Shown: positions 50,147-61,971 of the stretch, in pieces
How positions within the stretch are numbered: the first letter of the stretch is position 1
Layout: every line of letters starts with the position of its first letter
Origin: Paramecium pentaurelia
Taxonomy: Eukaryota; Ciliophora; Oligohymenophorea; Peniculida; Parameciidae
Assembly: GCA_905183005.1 (NCBI GenBank)
Contig: CAJJDO010000076.1
Coordinates: 337,999 to 401,998, forward strand
Direction: 5' to 3'
Length of the DNA: 64,000 bases
Made by a program: the position numbers and the translations under genes
Notes under the pieces: model-generated
Seen by the model: the letters and a program-made list of their open reading frames with translations, nothing else
The model's database searches: none
Told to the model about the DNA's origin: nothing

Positions 50147-51824
50147 TCATTCGAATTTAGAAACTGCCAAATCTTCTGAACTATCTTCTTGCTTTATTTA
50201 TAATCCATTAATAGAATTAAAACTATCATCTGTCATCTTACTTTTAATTTCAGGAGCATCAATTTACTCTTCTATTTCATTTGCTGTTTGATTTGGACTA
50301 AAATTTTACTCTACTTATTGACTACTTAAATAAAATTGTTCATTTGTGCTTCCTTATTATTAATTCTATGATTATTATGAAGATAATCGATGATTATAAG
50401 ATGATAATCCTAAAGGTCTTGTAAATGTACTTGAAAATTTTCCATATTTTGTTTAATATTCAGAATTATCACCTTCATAATACAAATCTTTAACTCCTTA
50501 ACTTACTTATGAATATTTATAACCTAATTCGTTATCAGTCTTACTATCATCAAAAGGTTCATGTGAAAAATGACTACCATTTTAAAATTCTTAAGTATGC
50601 CGAAGAAAACTTTAAACAGCTTTCTTTTATAACTAAGTTTAAGCTGTAAATTTATTTGAACTAGATTTTGCATAAACTGGAGGTTTATTTATATTTACTT
50701 CTTCTATGACTTATAAACCAGTTGCCAATTTAATTGTTTTTTCAAGTAAACATTCTTAAGAAAGTTATTTAGTTAAATTTCCACCAATTTATGTTAATTT
50801 TTTTGATCTATTTGATGAAATCTAAGATAATTATCCTTTTTAATTTAATCCTTAATTATGAATTTATAAAGATTATAATGGTTATTGTTATGATAAACTT
50901 TTTGTTTGAATTTGATTTTTTTAATTGGATAATTATTTCTAATGTAATGATACTTGTTATTTTTTTAAATTTTAATTTAAAGGTTATGTTTATGACTTTG
51001 TTTTCAATCCTAAATGTACATTTTTTGGTAATTCTTAAAAGTTTAAGTTTTTTTATTTAATCGAATATTTTTTACTATCTGATTCTGTTTATACTATTTT
51101 TTCTTAAGAATTAGAAATTGTTGATAGACGTCTCTATTATTAAGAACCTAATTGATTTTTTCTTATATCTGTCTTTTCTGATTATGCTCTGATACTGTTT
51201 GGCAATAGTTCTAATATTCTCTTCTCACAAATCTTCTAAATTAAGCAATGTCCATCACTAAATTAGTAAATTAATATACTTAATATTATTTAGTTGATTA
51301 CCTTCATAGATCTTCTTTAATCTACAAAGAGAATGAATACTTAACATTTTGAATTAAAGTTCTACATCTTTAAAGAAACTTTCAATATCAAAAGAGAGAC
51401 TAATCCATTTATTGGTTAATATAAAAGCACTTGATATCTTTACTTCTTCTAACTTTTTACTATATGCTTACTGGAGATTTGGACTTACTACTATTCTAAA
51501 ATACTTTAATCTATAAGTATCAGAGAATTACTTCTTATTTATTGGAAAGTTCAAGTATAAATTTAAGTTTTTCAATCAAATAAATTTGAATGTATATTTT
51601 AGATCCTTTAATATATACATCATCGGAATTATGGTAAGTGAATAAATTAGAAGGTCCAACTTTTAGAACAAAACCTCTATATGAATGCTAATTAATACTT
51701 TTCGTCGTTTTATCAAATATAACATTTTCAGATTATTGAGACTTAAGCTCTATCTATATAGTTACATCTTACCTCTACAATCAAATAAAGTATTCTCTTG
51801 GTTTATCTTTGGTAAGTGAGTCAT
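50147..51824 (-). CDS. CFA20-domain protein with long disordered tail
   Basis: Three introns (23, 28 and 22 nt) leave exactly 535 codons (534 aa), joining what look like two separate frames. Residues about 35-190 resemble the CFA20/FAP20 (DUF667) fold: HSYRGFVLKVGPSNLFTYHN, IQIYLIEKLKFILEL, FRIVVSPNLQQ, NKWISLSFDIESF and LCRLKKIYEGNQL, the last two matching the W-x-x-I-x-F-N-L and CRIRRVYF blocks of CFAP20. The rest is Gln/Ser/Asn-rich and probably disordered. CFAP20 itself is short and sits on axonemal inner junctions; proteins with this domain plus a long tail (CFAP20DC-like) are less understood. Divergent from the rhomboid-like gene, 46 bp apart. Confidence 0.7.
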
Positions 51825-51870
51825 TAGTACAACTGTAAATATTATATTTAATAAATCATAAAACTAATTA

Positions 51871-52779
51871 ATGCAAAAAAGAGTTAGTGACATTACTACT
51901 TTAAAAATTAGAACAACAAATCCAAATGGTTTAAATAAATAATATCTTTCATAGATATCTCTCAAAGTGATCAACCTTTTTTTAATCAAAGACTCGATCA
52001 AACAAGAGATAATATTCAAATTCCATAATCTATTTAGGAGATACTCTTTCCTAACTTTTAATTAAGATCTTTGACATCTGTAATTGCATTGTTATTAACT
52101 TTAAATTATATATGTCAATACATCTATTATAAAGTTTCAGGATATAAATATTTTGGATGTGTATTATATGAATTGGGTGCATTTTATGCAGCTGATGTAA
52201 TTTATGAATGTACTAATCATTTGGAATTAAGATGAGTTCTATAGATATATTACTGGGACCTTGTATTTTGGGAGTATCTACAATGCAATCATTTTTGTAA
52301 TTACATTTACAATGGAAGCCTATACATTAGAATATATGTTAGGAAAGTTTGTTATTTGCATATATTTAAATGCAGGAATCTATGGTTTAATATTCTCAGC
52401 ATTGATTTATAAAAATTCTATCACAACAGGAAATTGTGGAATCATTTTTACTATCTTAGTCCTCTATGGGTCTAATCTAATTAAGAAATATCATGAAATG
52501 GAAAATGCCAAAGCTATCATAGGTCTTTATTGTATACTATTAATTTTAAACTTTTTAACCATTTTAGAAACTCAAAATACAAATATTGGTATAGTTATTG
52601 GAGGAATAATTAATGGATTTGGTATATCAATATTTATTCATTTTCGTCATATAAATGAAAAAACAAAAAAAGTTACATTTATTTTATTATTTGTAATATT
52701 TTCAGTTGAAATCATGCTATTTGGATTATTACAGAATATAGATGTTGATAAAATATTCAAAATTAATTTATTTTGTTGA
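51871..52779 (+). CDS. Rhomboid-like membrane protein, apparently inactive
   Basis: Two introns (26 and 22 nt) leave exactly 303 minus 16 = 287 codons (286 aa). Seven or so membrane helices. After helix 1 the L1-loop motif EYEFYRYITGTLYFGSIYNA follows the rhomboid pattern (xxWRxxTxxFxHxxxxHxxxN) with the catalytic-site accessory His replaced. TM4 carries TTGNCGIIFTIL where active rhomboids have G-x-S-G, so the nucleophile Ser is Cys. TM6 reads IVIGGIINGFG, without the catalytic His of A-H-x-x-G. The family identity is from this register; the residues suggest a pseudoprotease. N-terminal cytosolic part is polar (SQSDQPFFNQRLDQ). Confidence 0.65.
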
Positions 52780-52862
52780 CATATAATTTTATTCTTAGAA
52801 TTAATTAATTTTCTATAATAGTTCTTATTATATATGTTTTTTATATAAAAATTAATATAAAA

Positions 52863-54068
52863 ATGGATAACTCAGAAACAAAAGAAAATCAAGAAAAATA
52901 ATATATTTGTATTGATCCAAAATGTGATTAATCAAATAGATTATTCAAATCAAAAAATGAAAATCATCCTCATAAATCTCATGATCATTAATTATACTCT
53001 GAATTCTAAAAACTAATTCGTGCATAATTTCCATAATAAATTCGAGAATAAATTAATCAATTATTTAACAAGGATGAATTAATCAAAGCAATCTAAACTA
53101 GATCAGTATAAATGCATGAATCTGTCAAAAATTTTGAAGAAAATCTAATCAAGTATATGTAACTCTTTATGAATCTTTAGAACTATCGAAGCATATGATG
53201 TTTTGGGTGCTGATAAAGCTTCCATTAATTAAACTTTGAGTTAATTAAATGAACAAAATCCACCTTAACAACTTAATATTTAAGGATTAATGCATGTCCT
53301 TAAATTCAATAAATTAGGCCCTTAAAAAGTCTTGGAAAAATGGAAAAGAGAGAATGACATAATTCTAAAAGAACTAAGTACATAAGCAGATACAGCCTTA
53401 AAAACCTTAGGAAATGTAACAATTTCAAGCTATATGCATATTTAACATCTATAAAGTCCTTAGATATTATAAAAGTAATTCATAATCACCTATATAGAAT
53501 GCACTTTGCTTGGAGTCAAAGTTTTAAAGCAAGTTCTATTACAATTAGAGAAGATGCAGCATATGAAAAAGGAAATGCAATGGGATTGATTTGCATTTAA
53601 TAAATATTGGAAAAAGATCAAGTATAGAGTCTCACTATTGATGTAAAAGAAAGAGCTGGAGTATTGTAATATTTAATAATTAGAATCTTTATATTGGAGT
53701 TGTAGATATGAATGAAAGAAAGTAAAGAGGTAGAAAAGCATTCAGTTTTCATGATTGGAATGAATCAGGACATGGGTTATATCTGCTCTATCATGGAGGA
53801 TGTAGAAGAATCTCTTAATATTAGATGTTTTTAGTTCAAATGATTTATCAATAAATAGTAAGAAAGCCGGTTTTACATTTGATTAAAATGACAAGATTAT
53901 TCTAACTTGGAATGGGCCTGAACATGCTGTCACTATTCTCAAAGTAGGAAGTAGCCATGTAATAATTTATATAAATAACATTAGTAATTTACATTCAAAG
54001 TCAATCCTGATGGATAATATCATTTTGCAGCAGGTTTGTTCAAATGTGAAATAAGATTGCTTGAATGA
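52863..54068 (+). CDS. B-box-like zinc finger protein with SPRY-like C-terminus
   Basis: Starts MDNSETKENQEKQYICIDPK and ends KCEIRLLE at TGA 54066-54068; introns include 28 nt near 53155 and others after 53400. Residues about 15-45 hold a Cys/His array (CIDPKC ... HPHKSHDHQ), in the style of a degenerate B-box. A long helical region (VLEKWKRENDIILKELSTQ) leads to a beta-rich C-terminus with GVVDMNERKQRGRKAFSFHD, NESGHGLYLLYHGG and TFKVNPDGQYHFAAG, a pattern resembling SPRY/B30.2-type sheets. Many such B-box/coil/SPRY proteins occur in ciliates. Exon borders between 53650 and 53990 are incomplete. Confidence 0.6.
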
Positions 54069-54363
54069 ATAATTTAAATCTAATGATTAAATAAATGTGA
54101 GAGAAATATTTTTTTATAAATTCTATTCCTAACAATTTTTTATTAAAAATTAATTGAGGATCATTAATTTTTAAATGTAATCAAAATTAATGATCGAAAA
54201 AATAATAAAATCTAAAAAAAGATCATATAAGTGTTTAATTTCTATTTGAAGAGAGTTCTACTTTAAAGTATTATGTCTGAATTATCAATGATTAAAAATT
54301 GATATTTTGTAAAATTAAAATTTCATTTATCTATAATATTTTATAAATTTGTAATTTTTCTAT

Positions 54364-55012
54364 ATGGCAGACGAATATGACGAAGAATTTGGAGAGGTGC
54401 AAAATTTAAAAAAATAGGTAGCTTGGATTAGTGATTGGTGATTTTAACATCCCATCAAGGGCTTCCGAGTTACCTCCTTAATTTAAGGATCTTTTAGTTC
54501 CCAATAAAGTTCAATATGTATTTTGCACAGGAAATGTTGGGAATAGAGAAACTACAGATTGGCTAAAAACATTATCTGGAAATACCCATTTAGTAAAAGG
54601 TGATTTTGATGAATCAAAAGATATTCCTGAAACAAAAATCATATAGATTGGTTCATGGAAGTTAGCTTTAGTTCATGGTCATCAAGTAAAACTAAAATAT
54701 TCATCGATTAGATTGTCCCTGCTGGAGATAATGAGTCATTATATACATTTTTAAAAGAGATGGAAGCAGATGTGCTTATTACAGGATATACTGGTGTTGC
54801 TAAGGTTTCAACTGTAGAGAAAAAGTATATTCTTAATCCTGGATCTGTTACAGGAGGTTTTAATGGATAATAAAAGTATAATAAAGTCATTATATAGATC
54901 AATTCCATCATTTTTAATTTTAGAATTTAAAAAGGAAAAAATTTAAGTTTTTATATACACTCTAGATGGAGATGTAAAAATAGATAAGTAAGAATTATTA
55001 TTATAGAAATGA
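54364..55012 (+). CDS. VPS29: Retromer subunit VPS29
   Basis: Three introns (25, 26 and 22 nt) leave exactly 192 codons (191 aa), close to human VPS29 (182-186). Matches throughout: LGLVIGDFNIPSRASELP (human LVLGDLHIPHR), FKDLLVPNKVQYVFCTGNVG, RETTDWLKTLSGNTHLVKGD, LALVHGHQ and YILNPGSVTGGFNG. The calcineurin-like metallophosphatase fold scaffolds VPS35 and TBC1D5. The metal-site pattern is altered: GDxH is GDFN, and the GHTH motif is GYTG, so catalytic activity is unlikely; VPS29 acts mainly as a scaffold in animals. An extra acidic N-terminus precedes the fold. Confidence 0.95.
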
Positions 55013-55131
55013 ATAAATTAAATCAAGTATTATTAATAATTTTTATGAATCAATAATTTTGCTCTTTAAAAATGCAATCACTTTATTATAACTTTTCTGA
55101 GATCTTGATTGGCAAATTAGAATTCCTAAAT

Positions 55132-56478
55132 TCAAAACCATCTTATGAATGTTTATAATAACAATTTGGTCGTGTCAATTTTCTAATTATTCCAGTACAT
55201 AAATTAATCTTCTAGGTTTATGATCTTCTATTATTATTCCCTATAAATTGAAAAAGATTTATCCCTTTTAAATAAGTAAGTCTATAAACCAAAAAAGTTT
55301 AAGCAAACCTTAATATTCTTGAACTCTTTAATATGCTCTATTAAAAAACTCAAAATTAAGTCTAAATGATCATAAAAATGAAAAATCTAAATTATAATTT
55401 ATATTCCTCTTAAGCTGTCACAAGATTAAAAGTAAAAATTCAATAATCAAGATGATAGTCACTTATCAACAATTATTGTTATTAATATTCATTAACATTA
55501 TCAAAATGCAATTTTGTGTCTCTCTTTTCTTTACTAAAATATATATTGTAAATATATCAATTCTTGAAATATAGAATACTAGGTTGTTTATAAACAACAA
55601 TTAATAATTTATTTCATTATTCTATATACATATATATGATAAATTAGAGAGTAATGTTATTATAAATAAACAAATCAAAAATATTGATAGTCGGCAAAAA
55701 CCATAAATGATAGTCTTTAGTCTTTTTTTTTTTATTTTAGTTACTAAAGTTTTGTAAAAAGACTAAAATTTAATTTATTAGTTTAATTTCTAAAAGTTAA
55801 GCTAGTTTATTTTTTTCTTGTTGAATTCGCTCTTTGAAAACTATTTGCTCTTGATGATTTATTTTATTCATAAAATTCATCTGCACCTGTAATTTCTTAA
55901 GGTTAATTTTCATAAATTGAACAGTTATGAAAATTTGTAGCATCCATTAATTAAAGGGATGCTCTTTTTTTTCCTTAAACCCTAGATTTAGAGAGATTGG
56001 CCTAATTTAAATCTTAACTTCTGTCAATAGATTAAGCACATGATTTCAATTCTGTTTAATATAGCTTTTTTAATCTTTAATATGAATTTTAAGAGTTATG
56101 AGAACATATTAGACTTTTTGAAATACAAACTTATTCAGCCTCGGCAGAAATTTTATCAGTTATGGAATTAGGTTTCGATTTATCACTTATAAAAGACTTG
56201 AGTCTATTTATTCTTGAAAACAAACTTAATCTTGTTTTACTCTCATCTTCTATTTTATACTACTTTGAAGATTAATTTTAGTCTTATCCTTATTCTTCCA
56301 ATTCTCTAAAAGTTTCAGCCATTGTGTGTCTTCTAGATTCCCTTTAGTTAGAATTGAAATATTATATTTTATTGATCATTTCTTTCTCAAATGATTCTGA
56401 TATTTCATAACATCTTGGATAAACATATGGCTTTAGGCTCATTTTCCTTTTTTATGATTTAGTTTTACTAGAGTTCAT
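55132..56478 (-). CDS. Hypothetical Ser/Gln-rich protein with a membrane segment
   Basis: Starts MNSSKTKSQKRKMSLKPYVY and runs open on the minus strand for more than 300 codons: basic, Ser/Gln-rich, with helical stretches (SFEKEMINKIQYFN, RRHTMAETFRELEEQ). One strongly hydrophobic segment GFCRLSIFLICLFIITLLSN follows a basic patch (LKQKKKRLKT). Downstream, between about 55560 and 55130, frames suggest further exons (IFHFYDHLDLILSFLIEHIK, KIINLEDQFMYWNNQ), but the splices are unresolved and the true 3' end may differ, or a second gene may lie there. No family recognised. Confidence 0.5.
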
Positions 56479-56663
56479 TATATTAATTGATCTCAGTTAT
56501 AATAAAATTTATATATACAATTAATAAAATATGAGAAATATAGAAATAAAAAGTCATCTAAGATAATTAAGGAAGATTTTGATAAAAGTAATATTAATTT
56601 CATATAATAAACTTATGGTAAACAGAATTACTTTTGTATAAAATGCCTCTATTATTAGAATCA

Positions 56664-57146
56664 TCATTCAATTTCCTTAAGTATTTTGTCCCCTTCATCT
56701 AAAGCTCTTTACATATTTTCCCTAAGTCCTTTGAGAAATGTTTTGAAACTCATAACTACTGATTGAAACTTTGCCTATGTCTTATCTGTGGTTGCTTTGA
56801 GCGGTTTCTAAACCTTTTTTATTCTTTCTGGTGCCTATTTCTTATGTTACTTTGATGTAAATTTTTTCTTGATCTTTTTCATTATAGTATTTGCTTTGGC
56901 CATTTTAGCTTTTGAAGATCCTATCATTATAATATCTGGGCATTCATCAGATTTTCTCTCCTCTGTATTTTAAGTTTTGGATATTGGAGCCTTTATTTTT
57001 GGTTAAGGCGGTCTTCCTCTTTTAATTTTAGTACTAACACGAATTTTATGATAAGTTAATGGTGGTTTTTTATTTTCAGGTTAGTCATTATCACTTTCAA
57101 TATTTGATTATTGTAAGAGATCGATCTCTAAGTCTTCGGATATCAT
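56664..57146 (-). CDS. AT-hook protein
   Basis: Intronless frame of exactly 161 codons (160 aa), MISEDLEIDLLQQSN to GDKILKEIE. It carries one canonical AT-hook core, KRGRPPQPK, at about residue 45, followed by long basic Lys-rich stretches (MKKIKKKFTSKQHKKQ) and a short helix near the C-terminus. AT-hooks bind the minor groove of AT-rich DNA, so a chromatin or linker-protein role is the natural inference in this AT-rich genome. An acidic N-terminus precedes the hook. No other domain. Confidence 0.7.
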
Positions 57147-58839
57147 ATATTAATAAATGGGCTCTAAAATCTATAATGTATTTATAGTAAAAAGACAAAA
57201 AAGCATGAAAAAAATTGGTAATAATATTTATTAACAATTAATGTGCCAAAAAAATTATAAATATTTATTCTAACTCCCACCACAGAAGTTAGAAATTTGG
57301 AAATTATATGAAAACCTATTTTAAGGAAAATATCATTTATGTTGATGTCTTTATTTTAAAATATAAACTAAACAGAAAATTAAATTATTTTTATCAATTA
57401 AAGTTGTAAAAAAACTAAATTTACTTTTTCTAAAAATTAATTAGGCTATTTAGTATAAATTATTGATTTCATAATCTTCCTTCAGCTTTTGATATAGAAA
57501 TTTTTGTTTCTATTTTAGTCAAGTTCTTAATAGAAAATTTTCTTATATTAAAATTAAATTTTTTGGATAATATAAATAAGTGTCTTTAAAATAGAAAAAT
57601 ATTTCTAAATCATTCTTTTAAATAATTTCAATTCCTTATAAATAACAACTTATTAATTTTTATTAAATTTAAGATATTAAATTTATGCGACAAAGTCCTT
57701 TTGAAATACTCAAAGATGTAGAGAGGATTTATCTGCAAATAAATTGAACATAGTTTTAAAACCAAAATAAATGAAGTATGCTGTAAAAGCATATTGATGA
57801 ATGTATTTCTTACTTATATTAATTTCAAAAACAATCTGATGAAGAAATTTAAGTCTTATTCAAAAAACATGATTATGTTAAGATAAAATTTATGAGCTTA
57901 GGATTAACTTATATTTATTTAAAATTTCTTAATTTTTTGCTATGAGTTTGAAGATGGCCTTATATACAAAATAAATCAAAGATAAATAGAAATGATTAGT
58001 TGATGGATAAAAATAAAATAAATGTAGAGGGCAAAGTTGTCATATTTTTAGATAAGATATTTACAGGATGGCTATATATAGTATAATTAATTCCCTAAAA
58101 AAATGAAATTAAGATGTAAAATAGAAGTTCATGCTTAAACTCAAGCGGTTATAAAAAGATGAAGTTCAAAAAAAGATAAACTAAGATAAGTTATATTAGT
58201 TATTAAAGTTCTTCATATGTTAAATTATTGACATAATTGTTTTGATCAATTAATCAGTTAGATGATTATTGTTTTTAGTTAATTTTAATCTGTGTGTTCT
58301 ATGTTATTTTGATTTATGAAAAGGTTATATAATTCTTATGTATTTTTGTGTCAGTTGAAATTACTTTTATGATGTAAATCTCATCAAAAGAATATCTGTG
58401 GTGAATTTAAATTAGATTGATCTTATGATTGTTTTGTCGACCATAAATAAATATTTTTTTCTTTATTTTGTTAAAGACTCTTATATTACATTTTTGCAAG
58501 TCTAGAGGCATAGGAAAGATATTTATATTGTTATTTATTTTTTTGGTTTTTTTTCAACAAATCTTCTACTCAATTTTTAAGAGTTTACGAATCCATGAAT
58601 CCATAGTTTACATTCTATATAATTTAGTAAATGGTTAGTTCTGATGATTTTTTTCTTCTTTCATTTATTTGATTATTGTTTGTTGTTAATGGAAAGGTAT
58701 TTTCAAACTGTTTATCTGGTGTTCTATTTTATGATATCTATCGTTTTTGAGAGAAAAGGGTATTTAATGATGTATTTCTTGTTTTCATTCTAAAATTTTC
58801 TCTTTATAATTGTCAAAGTAATAATAGTAAAAAGGTGAA
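57147..58839. other. Gene-poor AT-rich region upstream of the retroelement
   Basis: About 1.7 kb without an intact gene, apart from the possible broken frame at 57685-57945. Several short TGA-limited frames occur but none has a protein-like pattern. It differs from the short spacers elsewhere and adjoins the decayed retroelement, so it may include older degenerate mobile DNA, which I cannot demonstrate. Confidence 0.4.
57685..57945 (+). pseudogene. Possible broken gene with two in-frame TGA codons
   Basis: Starting MRQSPFEILKDVERIYLQIN, one frame continues across two TGA codons and yields protein-like text (TQFQNQNK, then SMLQKHIDECISYLYQFQKQ and EEIQVLFKKHDYVKIKF) before the final TGA at 57943-57945. 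No GT...AG pair of normal size removes both TGAs. Either it is a decayed gene fragment or an exon structure I did not resolve. Without a database match I cannot say of what. Confidence 0.3.
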
Positions 58840-59012
58840 ATAAAGGAAGTTTAGTCTTTAAGAGAATAACAATTCTAATTAGAAAATTAGTATATACATT
58901 GTGACAAAATAGCCATATTTAAGTAACCAAAGGAATAGAAATAAGTATTCTAATAAGTTAGAATGTACCATTTTCACCTTAACCATAAAATCAAAAGGAA
59001 TCTTCGTTCACA

Positions 59013-59081
59013 TGTGAAAATTGTAACTCTGGCCCATTTAAAAACCTAGAATCCTACCGTTCACATATATATACTCGACAT
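59013..59081 (+). other. C2H2 zinc finger at the 5' end of the retroelement
   Basis: The frame reads FTCENCNSGPFKNLESYRSH followed by IYTRH, that is C-x2-C-x13-H-x4-H, a standard C2H2 finger. N-terminal C2H2 fingers bind target DNA in several LINE clades (R2-like elements). The same region in another frame also looks protein-like (YIHCDKIAIFKQPKEQ), so a frameshift may separate it from a second finger. Confidence 0.6.
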
Positions 59082-59279
59082 TAAGGAAAAACCCCTGATA
59101 AGAACATTTTGTCTAAGTTTGGAAATTTATAGGGGAGTAAATGATAGCATTAGTAATAAAGCCCCCCAATAATAAACACATAAATAATAATAATAATAAC
59201 TTCAAACTAACTAAATTCATTTTAGTTAAAACAAAAACAATAGAAACTCACAACATCATTAAATAACAGTAGTGTGTTG

Positions 59280-59810
59280 GAATATTTCCTCTTTAAAACC
59301 TACCGCTTTAGAAATATTAAAGAAAATGATCCCCATATAATTTGTCTTCAAGAAACTCGATAGATTATAAACACATCTCCTAGATACGATTTCATTAATA
59401 AATTATTTAGCGAACTTTCTTAAGGCGGAGGAATAAGTATAGGCATTCATAAATAATTCATATGCAGAGACATTTCTCATATATTAAAATTAGATGAAAT
59501 TGAATATTTGTAAGTTTAATGCACAAAAATAATGTAGAACTATATATTTTAAATATCTGCTCTGCCAACTCTAACTCTTTCAGAAACTAATAAGAAAATT
59601 GCAAAGCTTCATTGTTCAACTTAAAATCAAGAAACTAAATGCTCTTATAATGATTGTTGGGGACGCTAATAATAGTACAGTTAAGCTCAAAGGTATAATA
59701 GATTTAATCCCAGAGTATTAAATAACATACTAAAGATCTGTCAAGAACAAACTTTGATAATCGAAAACAGACATTTTTCAAATCAATTATGAGCTTTCGC
59801 ATTCAATTAG
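59280..59810 (+). pseudogene. Retroelement endonuclease fragment (APE-like)
   Basis: Pieces of an apurinic-endonuclease-like domain: VVCWNISSLKPTALEIL, then after a frameshift DPHIICLQETR (the metal-binding Glu of the LQET box), FSELSQGGGISIGIHKQF, and in another frame IMIVGDANN (the GDxN box). A further frame carries NRFNPRVLNNILKICQEQTL. At least two frameshifts, so the enzyme cannot be made from this copy. Confidence 0.6.
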
Positions 59811-60181
59811 CTTTCAGCAAAATAATCAATGTGATCATACATTAATAATTTGTTAATTAAATTTGAAAAAAAACCTAAAAAGTAAAAAGTAATATAATTT
59901 CATAATAAACAAGGAGTAAATTTTTCTATTAAATTTGAATTGTTCTCACAGTGAGAACTTCAGAGAATTTATCTAGAAAATTCAGGAAAATCTAAAGAGA
60001 TTCTAAATCTATAGAAGAAAAACGTAAGGCAAAGAATCAATAATACATAGAACTTCTTAAGATTTTTTGATCATATTCTAATTAATTAATAGCAATATCA
60101 GAACTAAGTAAAATAAGATAACCCATTAACTAATTAAAAAGCTAGTTTTTGGTTAATCCAAATTAAAGGGATGGTGAAATC

Positions 60182-61260
60182 ATGAATTGTTACATTGATA
60201 ATTTAGATAACTTAATCACAGACTAACAGGCAGTAAAAAATAATGTATTATATACATTAGGAGATAATTAAAGACTAATTAATTTCCAACCTCTATCACT
60301 CCCAGAATTAGAACCTATTACTTTTGAACAGTTTTTATATATGAAATCAAGAATTAGTTAAAATAAAGCATTAACAAATATTTTAATCTCGGACATTTTG
60401 ATTTCCAAAAATGGATCCTTCATTATTTTGAATAATATTTGGAGAAGTAGTACATAAGATCTAGTTAAAAACTTTGGAGAGTTCTTTATAATCCCATTAA
60501 ATAAAAATTATCCAAACATTCCACAAGCTAGTGAATTTCGACCAATTATAATATTAAGTCCTTTACATAAGTGGTTAGAATTGCGGTTTGAAAAATCTTT
60601 AAGCAGATACTGTGAAAGCAAAATTATAAAACAATAAGTTGGCTTTATAAAAGGATTCTGAAGTTAATTTTAGATTTTTAAATTAATCAAGGATATTTCA
60701 AGATTAAAGGCTCTTGATAATAAAGTAGTAATATTCATAGATTTTAAATCGGCATACAATACTGCTAATCTGAATCTACTATATCGGAACATGGAGGAGA
60801 AAACCATACTTGCAATCAAAGAACTAAATTTTCTAAAAGCATTAATCAGTAACTAATACTATTCTTTTATAAATGGAGTACCATAAGGAAGTATTCTATC
60901 TCCTTATTTATTTGACATCTATACAGATTTATTAATGGCAGAAAGAAAGAAAGTTAATATTGATGAAAAATTCGATAACTACTATTTTTATGCTGATGAC
61001 TTGGCAATAATATGCAGTTTTCTCACAAAACTCTTTAATTTTTACATCAAATTTTTTTTTAATTATATATTATTCAAAACTTTTATATCTTTGATAAGCT
61101 CTTCTAAAAAAGTTATATAATAGAGTGACAGTAATTAAAAAGAGCTGTTCCTTAAGAAAAATGAGATTGCCTTTTTTGAGGATACAAATTTCTAAAATTG
61201 CAAAAATCTAGAAGAGCAAAAAAATGAGAATATTTATAAAACTCCATTTATTACATTGAG
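60182..61260 (+). pseudogene. Retroelement reverse transcriptase with premature TGA
   Basis: One nearly continuous frame encodes a LINE reverse transcriptase: EFRPIIILSPLHKWLELRFE (RT2a/2), QQVGFIKGF then a TGA at 60659-60661 where a residue is expected, VVIFIDFKSAYNTA (motif A, with the first Asp), NGVPQGSILSPYLFDIY (motif B) and FYADDLAII (motif C; 60989-61000). The three catalytic aspartates are present; the domain is inactivated by the TGA and the upstream frameshifts. Thumb-like sequence follows but decays after about 61120. Confidence 0.8.
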
Positions 61261-61902
61261 GAGCAGAAATAGAATTTCACAAATATCAAATAGCAGATTT
61301 AATAATTGATTAGATTAAGTAAAGAAAGATGAGAGCAACTAAGAAGGTAATCCTGACTCTTTATTCAAGTAAATAAATCCATGCGTCGCGACAGGGCATT
61401 ATGAGTAATCACTAACGGCAACATTTATTATAAAATAAATTAAAAATTGACTGGGTCTAAATTTTTTGTTTAGGTAAAGGATTTTTCATATTTTGCAAAG
61501 CATTATAGTTATTAGAACATTAGGATAAATATAAATATTACTTAAAGGAAAGGATAAAAAAATAAATACTATTGAAATGATTAAAAATAACATTAAAAAC
61601 TAAGAAAGTCAAGTAAGGAAATCAAAATAACTTGTTTATTTATCCATGATTATATTTATATTAAACAATTTTAATCTATTTATTTCGAGTCTAAGTTTGC
61701 TAAGCAGAATTAAATTAAGCCTATTGGCCCTGCAATTTTTCGAAAAGTGTACTCATTATTTAATATCAAATAAATACATAAGGAAAATTTAATTATCAAG
61801 TAGTCCCAAAACCTTAAAAAGTATGAATCAAACAGTTAGAGATAAAATGCCGAATTATAATTACAGTTTAAAGATTAAGAAGAGGATAATAAAGGCCAAT
61901 TT

Positions 61903-61971
61903 TGTCCTTAATGTAAAAAGTTAATCAAATCGAATAAAAATATCTAATTTTATAATCATCTCTTCCTTCAT
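61903..61971 (+). other. 3' CCHH zinc-finger of the retroelement
   Basis: The frame reads CPQCKKLIKSNKNIQFYNHL then FLHF, giving C-x2-C then two His four apart. A C-terminal C-x2-C...H...H finger after the reverse transcriptase is typical of LINE-type ORFs. It extends the element remnant to about 61990. Confidence 0.55.

Noticed and set aside
51220..51260. Overlapping stop and start of two minus-strand genes (TGATG)
   Set aside because: The TGA and the start read across a 22-nt GTATAT...TTTAG intron and vanish on splicing; one continuous protein results.
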